From: Parahaliea mediterranea
GTDB lineage: Bacteria > Pseudomonadota > Gammaproteobacteria > Pseudomonadales > Halieaceae
Reading direction: 5' to 3'
DNA: 64,000 bases
Assembly: GCF_017255185.1 (NCBI RefSeq)
Contig: NZ_JAFKCZ010000013.1
Location: forward strand, 1 to 64,000
Made by a program: the position numbers and the translations under genes. This document shows positions 19,778-28,539 of the stretch, piece by piece. Each line of letters starts with the position of its first letter. Position 1 is the first letter of the stretch. The notes under the pieces were generated by a model. The model had not been told where the DNA came from. It did no database searches and saw nothing but the letters and a program-made list of their open reading frames with translations.

Positions 19778-21006
19778 GCGTCGACTCCGATAATCAGGCT
19801 GGCGCAGGTGGTGGCGCTGCCGCCGAGGTTGAAGGTGGCCAGGTTGCGGGCATGCGGCAATTGGCAGTCACCGGCGCGGCCGGTGACCTGCCGGGCGCAG
19901 TCCAGGGCCATGCGCACGCCGGTGGCGCCCACCGGGTGGCCGAGGCCGATCAGGCCGCCGCTGGGGTTGATGGGAAAGTCGCCGTCGGCGGCGATGCGGC
20001 CCTCGACGACGGCCTTCCAGCTTTCACCGGGGGCGGTGAGGCCGCTGTGGTCGATGGCCATGTACTCGGTGACCGAGAAGCAGTCGTGGGTTTCCAGGCC
20101 GTCGAGGTCGGTGACCGCGGCCATGCCGGCGCGCCGCAGGGCGTCGCGGAACATATCGTTGACGTGGGGGAACAGCAGCGGGTGGCCGGCGCTGAGCCGC
20201 AGTTTATGTTCCAGCGACAGCGGCGCCGAGCGGTGGCCCCAGCCCTTGATGCGCGGGATGTCCGCCAGTTGCAGGCCGCGGCGCTCGGCGTGCTCCCGGG
20301 CGGCGGCCTCGCCGGCCAGAATCACGCAGGCGGCGCCGTCGGTGATCTGCCCGCAGTCCATTTTGCGCACCCGGCCCTCGATCACCGGGTTGAGGTCGTC
20401 GTCGGCGCTGAAACAGCCGGCGGGAAACTGCCAGTTGCGGCTCTGGGCCAGGGGATTGCGCTTGGCGTTGCCGAAATTGATCTCGGCGATGCGCGCCAGG
20501 TGATCGCCCTCGATACCGTGGCGGCTGTCGTACTCGCGGGTGATGCGGTCGAACATGAAGGGCCAGGGGTAGTTGCAGTCGGTGGCCTCGTGGCCGGCCC
20601 AGGCGGCGGCGCCGAGGTACTCCGCCCCGGTTTTGCCGTCGACATTGCGCATCAGCTCAAGGCCCACCACCGCCGCGGTCTGGTAGTGTCCGGCCTCGAT
20701 GTCGCGCATCGCCGCCAGCAGGGCCATGGAGCCCGAGGCGCAGGCGGCCTCGTGGCGCGCGGTGGGGATGCCGTTCAGTTCCGGGTAGACCTCGGCGAAG
20801 AAGCCGTTGATCAGGCCCTGGCGGGCGAACAAATCGCCGACGAAGTTGCCGACATGCCCGACCTCGATCTGCGCCGGCTCGATGGCGGCGTCGGCAACAC
20901 CGGCGGCCAGCGCCTCGCGGAACATGTCGTAGATTTCCAGGCCCTCGCGGGCCCAGTTGCGGGCGAAGTCGGTCTGACTGCCGCCCAGGATGTAGACGTG
21001 ACTCAT
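19774..21006 (-). CDS. SCP-x-type thiolase
   Basis: Thiolase of the lipid-transfer/SCP-x branch, about 410 residues. The start at 21006 overlaps the ligase stop in ATGA and gives the family N-terminus MSHVYILGGSQTDFARNW. The nucleophile is in HEAACASGSMALLAAM; the His is in LGHPVGATGVRMAL. The C-terminus NLATFNLGGSATTCASLIIG follows the SCP-x pattern and not CxGGG. SCP-x thiolases act on branched, sterol side-chain or otherwise bulky 3-ketoacyl-CoAs, so a bulky substrate is likely for this operon. It is translationally coupled on both sides. Confidence 0.9.
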   Translation of the reverse strand: MSHVYILGGSQTDFARNWAREGLEIYDMFREALAAGVADAAIEPAQIEVGHVGNFVGDLFARQGLINGFFAEVYPELNGIPTARHEAACASGSMALLAAMRDIEAGHYQTAAVVGLELMRNVDGKTGAEYLGAAAWAGHEATDCNYPWPFMFDRITREYDSRHGIEGDHLARIAEINFGNAKRNPLAQSRNWQFPAGCFSADDDLNPVIEGRVRKMDCGQITDGAACVILAGEAAAREHAERRGLQLADIPRIKGWGHRSAPLSLEHKLRLSAGHPLLFPHVNDMFRDALRRAGMAAVTDLDGLETHDCFSVTEYMAIDHSGLTAPGESWKAVVEGRIAADGDFPINPSGGLIGLGHPVGATGVRMALDCARQVTGRAGDCQLPHARNLATFNLGGSATTCASLIIGVDA

Positions 21007-22679
21007 GATGGGGTCTCCTCGCTGACCAGATCCTGCAGGTTGCCGCGCACCACCTTGCCCACCGGGTTGCGGGGCAGGGCGTCCAGCACCACCAGGCGCT
21101 CGGGCAATTTGAATTTGGCGATGCCCTGTTCCAGCAGCCACTGGCACAGTTGTTCCAGGCTGGGGGGCTCGGTGTCCGGCGCGGGCACCACGCAGGCGCA
21201 GACTTTTTCGCCCAGCATCGGGTCGGCGTAGGCGCACACCGCCGCCTCCGCGAGGCCGGGGTAGCCCTCCAGCACGGTGTCGATGTCGCTGGGTGAGATC
21301 TTCATGCCGCCGCGGTTGATGATGTCCTTGCAGCGGCCGACGATGCGGTAGTAGTTGGCGGGCTCGCCGCAGATTTCCACCAGGTCGCCGGTGCGGAACA
21401 GGCCGTCGTCGGTGAACACGCCCTCGCCGCTGTGGCCGAGGTAGCCGTCGAACACCGCTGGGCCGCTAATGCACAGTTCGCCGGGGGTGCCCGGCGCGGT
21501 GATTTCGGCGCCGCTCTCGGTATCGATCACCCGGGTGATCGTGGAGGCGTGAGCCTCGCCCTCCCAGGGCATGCCGGGCACGCCGAGCCGCGGGAACATG
21601 GCGGCGCGGTATTCGGGGCTGGGGGCCGTCGCCGGGGTGGAGAACAGGCTGATGCCCTCGTTGGAGCCGTAGAAATTGACGATGGGCTTGCCGTAGTCGC
21701 CCTCAATTTTGGCGATCATCGCCGGCGACAGGGGCACCGAGCCGGAGCCGAAGGCGCGCAGCGAGCCGAAGTCGCATTGCTGCCATAGCTCGGGCCGCTG
21801 GGCCAGCTGATTGAGCAGAGCCGGCGGCGCGATGGTGAAGGTGGCGCGCTCCTGTTGCAGCTGGCGCAGGTACAGAGGCGGGTCCATGGGGTGGTGCAGC
21901 ACCAGGTTGGCCCCCAGCAGGGCCGAGGGGAACAGGAAGCCGCCGATGGCCGCCATGTTGATCAGCGGGAAGGGCGCCAGCAGGGTTTCTCCCTCGCGGT
22001 AGTCGCCGGCGGCCATGGTATTGCGGGCGATGGCCAGCCACATATTGTGTGAGCGCGGCACGCCCTTGGGGGTGCCGGTGGTGCCCGAGGTCCAGGCCAC
22101 GGTGACGATGTCGTTGGCGTCCGCCGGGTGCGCCGCCAGGTGGGCCGCGAGGGCTTCCCGGTCGAAGGTCTGTCCCGGGCCGCCGGCGGCGAGATCCGTG
22201 CCCACCGCCCACACCGGGCTCTCGGGCAGGGCCTCGCGGGCGCGCGCCGCCAGCTCCTGGTCGCGGAAGCGCGCCAGGGTAATCACCGCCGCCGGTTCCA
22301 GCACCCCGGCGAACTGCTTCAGCTCGTGGGCGCCGTACTGCACCGGGATCGGCGAGATGATCGCGCCCAACTGGCTGGCGGCGTAGTACAGCGCGACCAG
22401 CTCGCTGATGTTGGGCAGTTGCACCAGCAGGCGGTCGCCGGCGCCCACGCCCCGCGCCAGCAGTTCCGCCGCGAGCTGCTCACTGAAGGCCGCGAGGGCG
22501 GCGAAGTCCAGGCGGTGCGGCGGCAGGTCGGTGAGTTCTTCCTTGTTGGGTTGGTCGACCACCGCCGGGGCCTCCGGCGTGCGTCGCGCCCAGCCCGCCA
22601 ACAGGGCGTGCAGGGTATCGCCGCCCCAGTAGCCGGCCTCGGTCATCGCGCGAATGCGCTCGGGTGTACTGGTGCGCAT
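21003..22679 (-). CDS. AMP-forming acyl-CoA ligase
   Basis: Activates a carboxylic acid to its CoA thioester through an acyl-adenylate; about 558 residues. The phosphate loop is VAWTSGTTGTPKGVPRSH, the substrate and adenylate region is NFYGSNEGISLF, the hinge region GLFRTGDLVEICG is followed by RCKDIINRGGMKISPSDID, and the C-terminal catalytic Lys is in NPVGKVVRGNL. I take ATG 22679 (MRTSTPERIRAM) as the start: it is one base after the stop of the nitronate monooxygenase-like gene. The extension upstream is antisense of that gene. The ligase probably activates the substrate later cleaved by the two thiolases downstream. Chain or ring specificity cannot be read. Confidence 0.9.
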   Translation of the reverse strand: MRTSTPERIRAMTEAGYWGGDTLHALLAGWARRTPEAPAVVDQPNKEELTDLPPHRLDFAALAAFSEQLAAELLARGVGAGDRLLVQLPNISELVALYYAASQLGAIISPIPVQYGAHELKQFAGVLEPAAVITLARFRDQELAARAREALPESPVWAVGTDLAAGGPGQTFDREALAAHLAAHPADANDIVTVAWTSGTTGTPKGVPRSHNMWLAIARNTMAAGDYREGETLLAPFPLINMAAIGGFLFPSALLGANLVLHHPMDPPLYLRQLQQERATFTIAPPALLNQLAQRPELWQQCDFGSLRAFGSGSVPLSPAMIAKIEGDYGKPIVNFYGSNEGISLFSTPATAPSPEYRAAMFPRLGVPGMPWEGEAHASTITRVIDTESGAEITAPGTPGELCISGPAVFDGYLGHSGEGVFTDDGLFRTGDLVEICGEPANYYRIVGRCKDIINRGGMKISPSDIDTVLEGYPGLAEAAVCAYADPMLGEKVCACVVPAPDTEPPSLEQLCQWLLEQGIAKFKLPERLVVLDALPRNPVGKVVRGNLQDLVSEETPS

Positions 22680-22680
22680 G

Positions 22681-23598
22681 TCAGCCTCCCTCGCGGGCGT
22701 TGTGGTATTCGGAAACGAGCCTATCGACCAGGTCGGCGATGGGCAGGATCTCGTCGATGGCGCCGGCGCCCTGGCCCGCGGCCCACACATCGCGCCAGCG
22801 CTTGGCGTCGCCGGCCGAGCGGGTGATGTCGATGGCGCCCGCCGCGGGCATGTTGTCAGGATCATAGCCGGCCTTTTCCAGGCTGCCGCGCAGCCAGTTG
22901 GCCTTGACTCCGGTGAGGGCGTCGGAGCAGATGATGTCCTCGCCGCTGGCGTCGACCACCATCTGCTTGTAGTCCTGCTCCGCCATGCTCTCGTGGGTGG
23001 CGATGAAACGGGTGCCCAGATAGGCGTAGGTGGCGCCGAGGACTTGTGCGGCGCGGATGGCGCGGCCGGAGGAGATGCCGCCGCCGAGCACGATGGGGCC
23101 GTCCCAGAAACGGCGCACCTCCTCCACGAAGGCGAAACCGGACAGCTGGCCGGTGTGCCCGCCGGCGCCCGCCGCCACCAGCACCAGCCCGTCCACGCCG
23201 GCGTCGATGGCCTTGCGCGCGAAGCGGGTGTTGATCACGTCGGCGTAGATCTTGCCGCCGTAACCGTGGATGGCTTCGACCGCGTCCCGGGGGCTGCCCA
23301 GGGCGGAAATCATGATCGGGGCCTGGTATTTCACCGCCAGCGCCAGGTCCTCGTCACGGCGGGCGTTGGAGCGGTGCATCATCAGATTGATGGCCCAGGG
23401 CGCGTCGCGCGCCGGGTCCAGCTCGCCGGTGATCTGCTGCAGCCAGGCCTCGAGGTCGTCGGCGGTGCGGGCGTTCAGCGAGGGGAAACTGCCGACCACT
23501 CCCGCCTTGCAGCTGGCGATCACCATATCGGGACCGGATTGCAGGAACATCGGGGCCTGGAAGGCAGGGATGCGCAGGTTGGGTAATGGTTCAATCAT
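22681..23598 (-). CDS. Nitronate monooxygenase/NPD-like FMN-dependent oxidoreductase
   Basis: TIM-barrel FMN flavoprotein of 305 residues. Typical segments are IPAFQAPMFL at the start, INLMMHRSN, the active-site region GAGGHTGQLSGFAFVEEV, IVLGGGISSGRAI and YLGTRFIATHES. The family includes nitronate monooxygenases, enoyl reductase FabK and many uncharacterised members; genes of this type commonly sit beside acyl-CoA ligases and thiolases in Actinobacteria and marine gammaproteobacteria. Here it is first in the four-gene operon, ending one base before the ligase start, so an oxidoreductase step on an acyl-CoA or keto acid is more likely than nitroalkane oxidation. That is inference from context. 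Confidence 0.85.
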   Translation of the reverse strand: MIEPLPNLRIPAFQAPMFLQSGPDMVIASCKAGVVGSFPSLNARTADDLEAWLQQITGELDPARDAPWAINLMMHRSNARRDEDLALAVKYQAPIMISALGSPRDAVEAIHGYGGKIYADVINTRFARKAIDAGVDGLVLVAAGAGGHTGQLSGFAFVEEVRRFWDGPIVLGGGISSGRAIRAAQVLGATYAYLGTRFIATHESMAEQDYKQMVVDASGEDIICSDALTGVKANWLRGSLEKAGYDPDNMPAAGAIDITRSAGDAKRWRDVWAAGQGAGAIDEILPIADLVDRLVSEYHNAREGG

Positions 23599-23670
23599 TG
23601 TGGCTTACCGTTTATCCGTATTAAAAGTTGCGATGCAGGTGCGATGGGGCCGGGCTTGGCCGGGCCGGAC

Positions 23671-24465
23671 TCAGGCGCGCCGCCGCGGCGGCCAGGGCAC
23701 CAGGCCGCTGGTCGCCGCCATGTAGTCCCGGTAGCCGGGTTTTTCCCGGGCCATTTTCTTGTCGAGGGTACGCTGGCCGGTGACATTGATCACCAGATGA
23801 CTATAGGCCAGCGGACCGATAATGGTCAGCGCGCCCCAGGGAGCTTCGCAGGCAATCAGGAAAATACCCCACCAAACGCAGAGTTCACCGAAGTAGTTGG
23901 GGTGTCGTGAATAGCGCCACAGGCCGGTGTCGAGTACGGTGCCCCGGCGGGAGGGGTCGGCGCGAAATCGAGTCAGCTGGATATCGGCCACGGTCTCGCA
24001 AGCCAGTCCCGCCAGCCACAGCGCCGCGCCGCCGATGGCCAGCCAACCGATCCCGGATCCGGCGGGCGCCAGCATGCCCACCTGCACCGGCAGCGACACC
24101 AGCCAGATCACCACGCCCTGGAGCAGGAACACCTGGCGCAGGCTGAGCCAGGTAAAGGCGCGATCGTTGTCCACCCAATCGCGCAGGCGGCTGTAGCGCG
24201 GGTCCTCCCCGTGGCCCCAGTTGCGTCGCACCAGGTGTGCGCTCATGCGCAGGGCCCAGGCCAGTACCGCCGCCAGCAACAGCCATTGCAGCGGCCCCTT
24301 TTCAGGGCTCAGCCACAGGCTGAAGCCGGTGACGGCCGCCAGGATGCTGGCGAAGGCCATGTCGATGATGCTGATGTCGCGCAGGGGGATACTGGCCAGC
24401 CACAGCAGCAGCACGGCGGCCAGGACCAGGGCGGCATTCAGGGCCAGGAGGGTGATCAAATCCAC
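23671..24465 (-). CDS. DUF1295/steroid 5-alpha-reductase-like integral membrane protein
   Basis: A 264-residue protein with about six to seven hydrophobic helices. The C-terminal motif TGLWRYSRHPNYFGELCVWWG with the NYFGE core is the hallmark shared by DUF1295 proteins, steroid 5-alpha-reductases and isoprenylcysteine methyltransferases, where it helps bind NADPH or SAM. The late RTLDKKMAREKPGYRDYM is also typical. Its stop is 72 bases before the nitronate monooxygenase start on the same strand, so it could lead the operon. It is divergent from the carotenoid oxygenase with only 94 bases between them, and it may reduce an unsaturated terpenoid or sterol-like intermediate. No precise activity can be assigned. 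Confidence 0.85.
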   Translation of the reverse strand: MDLITLLALNAALVLAAVLLLWLASIPLRDISIIDMAFASILAAVTGFSLWLSPEKGPLQWLLLAAVLAWALRMSAHLVRRNWGHGEDPRYSRLRDWVDNDRAFTWLSLRQVFLLQGVVIWLVSLPVQVGMLAPAGSGIGWLAIGGAALWLAGLACETVADIQLTRFRADPSRRGTVLDTGLWRYSRHPNYFGELCVWWGIFLIACEAPWGALTIIGPLAYSHLVINVTGQRTLDKKMAREKPGYRDYMAATSGLVPWPPRRRA

Positions 24466-24492
24466 GATTTGGCGACTCCGGGTGAGGGGGGG

Positions 24493-24521
24493 TTGTCACT
24501 TTCGTAAATAGACTATATTCT
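24493..24521 (+). promoter_or_regulatory. Candidate sigma-70 promoter of the carotenoid oxygenase gene
   Basis: TTGTCA at 24493-24498 and TATTCT at 24516-24521 are separated by 17 bases, and the start codon lies about 38 bases downstream of the -10 box. This is the best-looking housekeeping promoter in the 16-kb catabolic block. Confidence 0.5.
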
Positions 24522-24528
24522 TAAGTCT
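24510..24528. promoter_or_regulatory. Operator-like inverted repeat AGACT-N9-AGTCT overlapping the -10 box
   Basis: AGACT at 24510-24514 and AGTCT at 24524-24528 form an inverted repeat that covers the candidate -10 box. A related AGACTTAAGT occurs at 29567-29576, before the aldehyde dehydrogenase gene. The local duplicated HxlR-type regulator is an obvious candidate to bind, but nothing in the sequence proves it. Confidence 0.35.
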
Positions 24529-24559
24529 CGTTACGCAAGTACCTGGTCGGGAGTCTGTT

Positions 24560-26083
24560 ATGCAATCACTCAGCAAGGTCACGGAGTACCCCTCGGTGGA
24601 TCAGTGCATCGGTGGCGTCGCCGAATTCGACGATACCCAGCCGTGGATCTACACCCTGGATAATCCCTATCTTCACGGCGTTTACGCGCCCACCACCAGC
24701 GAGCTGGATGTCGCGGGGCTCGAGGTCGAGGGAGAGCTGCCGGCGGACCTGGGCGGCGCCTATTTCCGCAATGGGCCCAACCCGGTGTTCCAGCCCAAGA
24801 ACCGCTACCACCCCTTCGACGGCGACGGCATGATTCACGGGGTTTACTTCCGCGACGGGGTTGCCAGCTACCGCAATCGCTATGTCGATACCCTGGCGCT
24901 GCAGGGCGAGCACCGTGACGGGCGCTCCATTTCCCCCGGTGTCATGGGGCCCTTTGACTACGAGCTGTCGCCCTTCGGCATCAAGGACACCTCCAACACC
25001 GATGTGTTCTTCTACGACGGCGACCTGATGAGCCTGTGGTACAACGCCGGCCACCCCTATCGGGTCGACGCGCACAAGCTGAACACGCGCGGCTATTTCG
25101 ATCTCAAGGGGCGCGACCAGCGGCGCCTGTCCGCCCACTCCAAGGTCGATCCGGCGACCGGGGAGCTGCTGTTTTTCGACTACGGCAACGAGCCCCCCTA
25201 CATGACCTACGGCGTGGCCAACGCCCGCGGTGAAGTGCAGCACGAGGTGGCCATCGACCTGCCGGGGCCGCGCCTGCCCCACGACATCGGCGTCAGCCGC
25301 AACTACACCATCCTGCACGACCTGCCCTTCTTCCACGACATGGACGTGCTGCGCAAACACGGTTACCGGGTGCTGACTTTCCACCGCGACATCCCCACCC
25401 GCTTCGGCATCATTCCGCGCCACGGCGCCGGCAGCGAGGTGCGCTGGTTCGAGTGCGAGCCCTGCTACATCCTGCACACCAGCAATTGCTGGGAAGAGGG
25501 CGACTGGGTGATCATGGACGGCTGCCGCTCCATCAACCCGATGCCCAGCGCGCAGCCCGGCGAGGGCGAGCTCGCCCACATGCTGGCCTACATGCGCCTG
25601 GAGGCGAACAACTACCGCTGGTGTTTCAATATGCGCACCGGCGAGGTGCGCGAGGGCGACATCGACGACCTCAACACCGAGTTCAACAAAACCAACCCCC
25701 TGTATATGGGGCTCAAGAGCCGCTTCGCCTATCACCAGCGCATTCCCCTGCACCACGAGGGCGGCTACACCCTGCGCTTCACCGGCCTGGTGAAGTACGA
25801 CAACGACAGCGGTCGCCGCTGGCAGTGGGATTACGGCCCCGGCGTATTCGGCAGCGAGGCCGTGTTCGCGCCCAAGCTCGGCGCCACCGCCGAATCCCCG
25901 GAGGATGACGGCTATGTCATCACCCTGGTGACCGACAGCAACAACTGGCAGTCCCAGTGCCTGGTGTTCGACGCCACCGACATTGAGGCCGGCCCGGTGG
26001 CGCGGGTGCGCCTGCCCCATCGGGTGCCCTACGGTTTCCATGCCACCTGGGCCCGGGGCGAGGAAATTTACGCCGGCGGCTGA
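24560..26083 (+). CDS. Carotenoid cleavage/lignostilbene-type dioxygenase (RPE65 family)
   Basis: Non-heme iron oxygenase of 507 residues that splits a double bond of a carotenoid, apocarotenoid or stilbene into two carbonyl products. The four iron-binding His are visible at 193 (LSAHSKVDP), 241 (LPHDIGVSRNY), 306 (YILHTSNCWEEGD) and 494 (YGFHATWARG), each in its conserved setting, and the second-shell Glu neighbourhood (NCWEEGD) is intact. The N-terminal YFRNGPNPVF and YHPFDGDGMIHG are family signatures. No signal peptide is seen, so it acts in the cytoplasm. The ATG has GGGAG upstream. A terminator hairpin overlaps its stop. The aldehyde it would release fits the PaaN-like dehydrogenase 3.5 kb downstream. 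Carotenoid versus stilbene substrate is open. Confidence 0.92.
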   Translation: MQSLSKVTEYPSVDQCIGGVAEFDDTQPWIYTLDNPYLHGVYAPTTSELDVAGLEVEGELPADLGGAYFRNGPNPVFQPKNRYHPFDGDGMIHGVYFRDGVASYRNRYVDTLALQGEHRDGRSISPGVMGPFDYELSPFGIKDTSNTDVFFYDGDLMSLWYNAGHPYRVDAHKLNTRGYFDLKGRDQRRLSAHSKVDPATGELLFFDYGNEPPYMTYGVANARGEVQHEVAIDLPGPRLPHDIGVSRNYTILHDLPFFHDMDVLRKHGYRVLTFHRDIPTRFGIIPRHGAGSEVRWFECEPCYILHTSNCWEEGDWVIMDGCRSINPMPSAQPGEGELAHMLAYMRLEANNYRWCFNMRTGEVREGDIDDLNTEFNKTNPLYMGLKSRFAYHQRIPLHHEGGYTLRFTGLVKYDNDSGRRWQWDYGPGVFGSEAVFAPKLGATAESPEDDGYVITLVTDSNNWQSQCLVFDATDIEAGPVARVRLPHRVPYGFHATWARGEEIYAGG

Positions 26084-26098
26084 GCGCCGGCGCTTTTT
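26071..26098 (+). terminator. Rho-independent terminator overlapping the oxygenase stop codon
   Basis: CGCCGGC (26071-26077) pairs with GCCGGCG (26086-26092) around an eight-base loop and is followed by CTTTTTG. The stop codon TGA is in the loop. Confidence 0.75.
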
Positions 26099-26150
26099 GT
26101 TCCCGCAAAACACATTCAATAAACCATAAACGCATTACCAAGAGGCTCCA

Positions 26151-28466
26151 ATGACGATGAAAACATTGCGTCCGTCCGCGTTCGCCCTGCTCCCGCTCGC
26201 ATTTGCGGTTACCCACGCCGCCCAGGCACAACTGGAGGAGGTGGTGGTTACCGCCGAAAAACGTTCGCAAAGTATCCAGGATGTACCGCTGTCGGTCGCC
26301 GCGCTGTCGGGTAGCGACATCGAAGTGGGCAAGATCGACGGCATGAACGACATTGCCTTCCGCACGCCGGGGCTCAGTTTTGTCGAGGCCAACATTGGCG
26401 AGCCGCGGGTCTACATCCGCGGTATTGGCAACGGTTCCGACTCGGCGGCTTCCGACCAGGCGGTGGGGATCTTCCTGGACGAGGTCTATATCGGTCGCAC
26501 CGGCGGGGTCGGCTTTGACCTGTTCGACCTGGAGCGCATCGAGATCCTGCGCGGGCCCCAGGGCACCCTGTACGGCAAGAACACCAATGGCGGCGCTATC
26601 AATATCGTCACCTCCCGCCCCTCGCGCGAGCCGGAAATGCGGGTGCGCGGTTCGGTTGGCAGCGACAGCCTGCTGCACCTGCAGGGCCTGGCCTCCGGTC
26701 CCCTGGGCGATAGCGCGGCGGGCAAGCTGGTGTTTTCCTGGCGTGAGCGCGATGGCTTTGGTGAAAATGTGATTACCCCCGGGGAAGTTGCCACCGCGGG
26801 TGATTTCTCCGCCAGCAAGTTAATTGGCGGCACCATTGGCGCGGCCAATGGCGGCGAGGAGTTGGGCGATCTGGAAAACTGGAGCGTACGCGGCCAGTTG
26901 CTGTTTGATGTCGGCGCCAATGGCGAGCTGTTGCTGGGTGCCGATTACGCCAAAAACAAGACCAACGGCAATTGTCGCCACATCCAGAACCTGGACAAGG
27001 CCATTGCCGGTCTCGCGCCCTTCTGGGAGGGGGCGATGTCGGACCGCTACAAGGCCGACGAGCGCAATTGCGCCAGTCAGTTCGACACCAGCCAGGAGCG
27101 CGAGGTGAGCGGACTGATGGCCCGCTTCGAGTACGATTTCAACTGGGCGACGCTGACCTCCATCACCGCCTGGCGTTCCAGCGACTACAACCTGGTGGAC
27201 GACCTGACCGGTCTGCCGTTGATCGACCTGGATGCGCCTTCGCCAGAAGGGGTGCCGCTGCCTCCGGGATCGTTCACCGGCCCCGAAAACGTGGTCGACG
27301 CCGTTGATGAGAAAGCTTCCCAGTGGTCGCAGGAGCTTCGCCTGGCCGGCGGTAGCGACCGCATTGACTGGTTGGCGGGCGTGTTCTTCATGCAAGAGGA
27401 CGTCGAGCGCGACGAGGAGTACTACACCCAGTACAGTTCCCTGCTGCAGGGGCTGGGTTTGGCGCCGATCGGCAATGTGCTGTTCACTCAGGACAACACC
27501 ACCGAGAGCATCGCGGTTTATGGCCAGATGGACTGGCACCTGACCGAGCAACTGACACTGACTTACGGCCTGCGCTGGGCCGAGGACGAGAAGGACATCA
27601 CCCAGAATGCCCTGGACCTGCTGGGTACCTCGCCTTCCGGTGTGCCGCTGATCCTGCCGGAATTCCCGGCGCCCGCCAGCGCCAGCGACTCCTGGTCCAA
27701 GGTGACCCAGAAAGTGTCGCTGTCCTATAACCTGACCGACGACATGATGTTCTACGCCACCTACTCCGAGGGCTACAAGAGCGGCGCCTTCCAGTCCCAG
27801 ACCAACACCGTCGAGGCGGCCATCCAGCCCGTGGACCCGGAGTTCGTGGAAAACATCGAGTTCGGCATGAAGTCGTCCTGGTGGGACAACCGCGCGCAGT
27901 TCAACCTGTCCTACTTCGACATGGACTACGAAGACCTGCAGGTATTCGAACTCAACAGCCGGTTCCTGCTGGTGCTGCTCAACGCCCAGGCGCAGTCCGA
28001 GGGTGTCGAGGCCTCCTTCGACATCATGCCGGTGGACAACCTCACCCTGAGCGCCAGCTACAACTGGAACGACGCCAGCTACGAGGAGTTCATCAACGCC
28101 AACGGCCTGGACCTGTCCGGCAACAACCTGTCCTACGCGCCGGAGCAGTCCTACACGGTGACCGCCAATTACCGCTGGCCCCTGGCCGGTGGCTCCACCC
28201 TGGACCTTGGCGCGACCTACAGCTGGAAGGACGACTACTTCCTGGGGCCACAGAACCGCGAGCGCGAGACCCAGGAAGCGGTGGGCATTCTGGACGCCAG
28301 CGTCAGCTGGACCAGCGTGGACACCAGCCTCTCGGTGGACGTGTGGGGCAAGAACCTCTCCGACGAGCTGGTGCTGGCCCACCAGATTGTGGATCCGACC
28401 GGCGTGACGTCCGAGTATTACATGGAGCCACGCACCTACGGGGTTACCTTCACCAAGCACTTTTGA
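26151..28466 (+). CDS. TonB-dependent outer-membrane receptor
   Basis: Energy-coupled outer-membrane importer of 771 residues. A signal peptide (MTMKTLRPSAFALLPLAFAVTHAAQA) is followed directly by a TonB box-like QLEEVVVTAEKR, the plug domain (SIQDVPLSVAALSG to RGPQGTLYGKNTNGGAINIVTSRP) and a 22-strand-type barrel ending in the aromatic YGVTFTKHF. ATG 26151 has AAGAGG upstream. The Fe-siderophore extension is absent, and this type with RGIGNGSDSAASDQAVGIFLDEVYIGR is common for receptors of carbohydrates, terpenoids and other organics in Sphingomonads and Halieaceae. Its place between the cleavage oxygenase and the regulator suggests it imports the substrate of this cluster. The ligand is unknown. 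Confidence 0.93.
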   Translation: MTMKTLRPSAFALLPLAFAVTHAAQAQLEEVVVTAEKRSQSIQDVPLSVAALSGSDIEVGKIDGMNDIAFRTPGLSFVEANIGEPRVYIRGIGNGSDSAASDQAVGIFLDEVYIGRTGGVGFDLFDLERIEILRGPQGTLYGKNTNGGAINIVTSRPSREPEMRVRGSVGSDSLLHLQGLASGPLGDSAAGKLVFSWRERDGFGENVITPGEVATAGDFSASKLIGGTIGAANGGEELGDLENWSVRGQLLFDVGANGELLLGADYAKNKTNGNCRHIQNLDKAIAGLAPFWEGAMSDRYKADERNCASQFDTSQEREVSGLMARFEYDFNWATLTSITAWRSSDYNLVDDLTGLPLIDLDAPSPEGVPLPPGSFTGPENVVDAVDEKASQWSQELRLAGGSDRIDWLAGVFFMQEDVERDEEYYTQYSSLLQGLGLAPIGNVLFTQDNTTESIAVYGQMDWHLTEQLTLTYGLRWAEDEKDITQNALDLLGTSPSGVPLILPEFPAPASASDSWSKVTQKVSLSYNLTDDMMFYATYSEGYKSGAFQSQTNTVEAAIQPVDPEFVENIEFGMKSSWWDNRAQFNLSYFDMDYEDLQVFELNSRFLLVLLNAQAQSEGVEASFDIMPVDNLTLSASYNWNDASYEEFINANGLDLSGNNLSYAPEQSYTVTANYRWPLAGGSTLDLGATYSWKDDYFLGPQNRERETQEAVGILDASVSWTSVDTSLSVDVWGKNLSDELVLAHQIVDPTGVTSEYYMEPRTYGVTFTKHF

Positions 28467-28487
28467 GGCGTGAAGGCCTAGAAATGT

Positions 28488-28512
28488 CCGCCACCGCCGA
28501 AGGCGGTGGCGG
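28488..28512. terminator. GC-rich hairpin after the TonB receptor gene
   Basis: CCGCCACCGCC pairs perfectly with GGCGGTGGCGG around a GAA loop, 22 bases after the stop. There is no T-run, so it may be a weak terminator or an mRNA-stabilising hairpin. Confidence 0.45.
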
Positions 28513-28539
28513 CAGCCGGCTGAATTCCCGCCCGGGTTT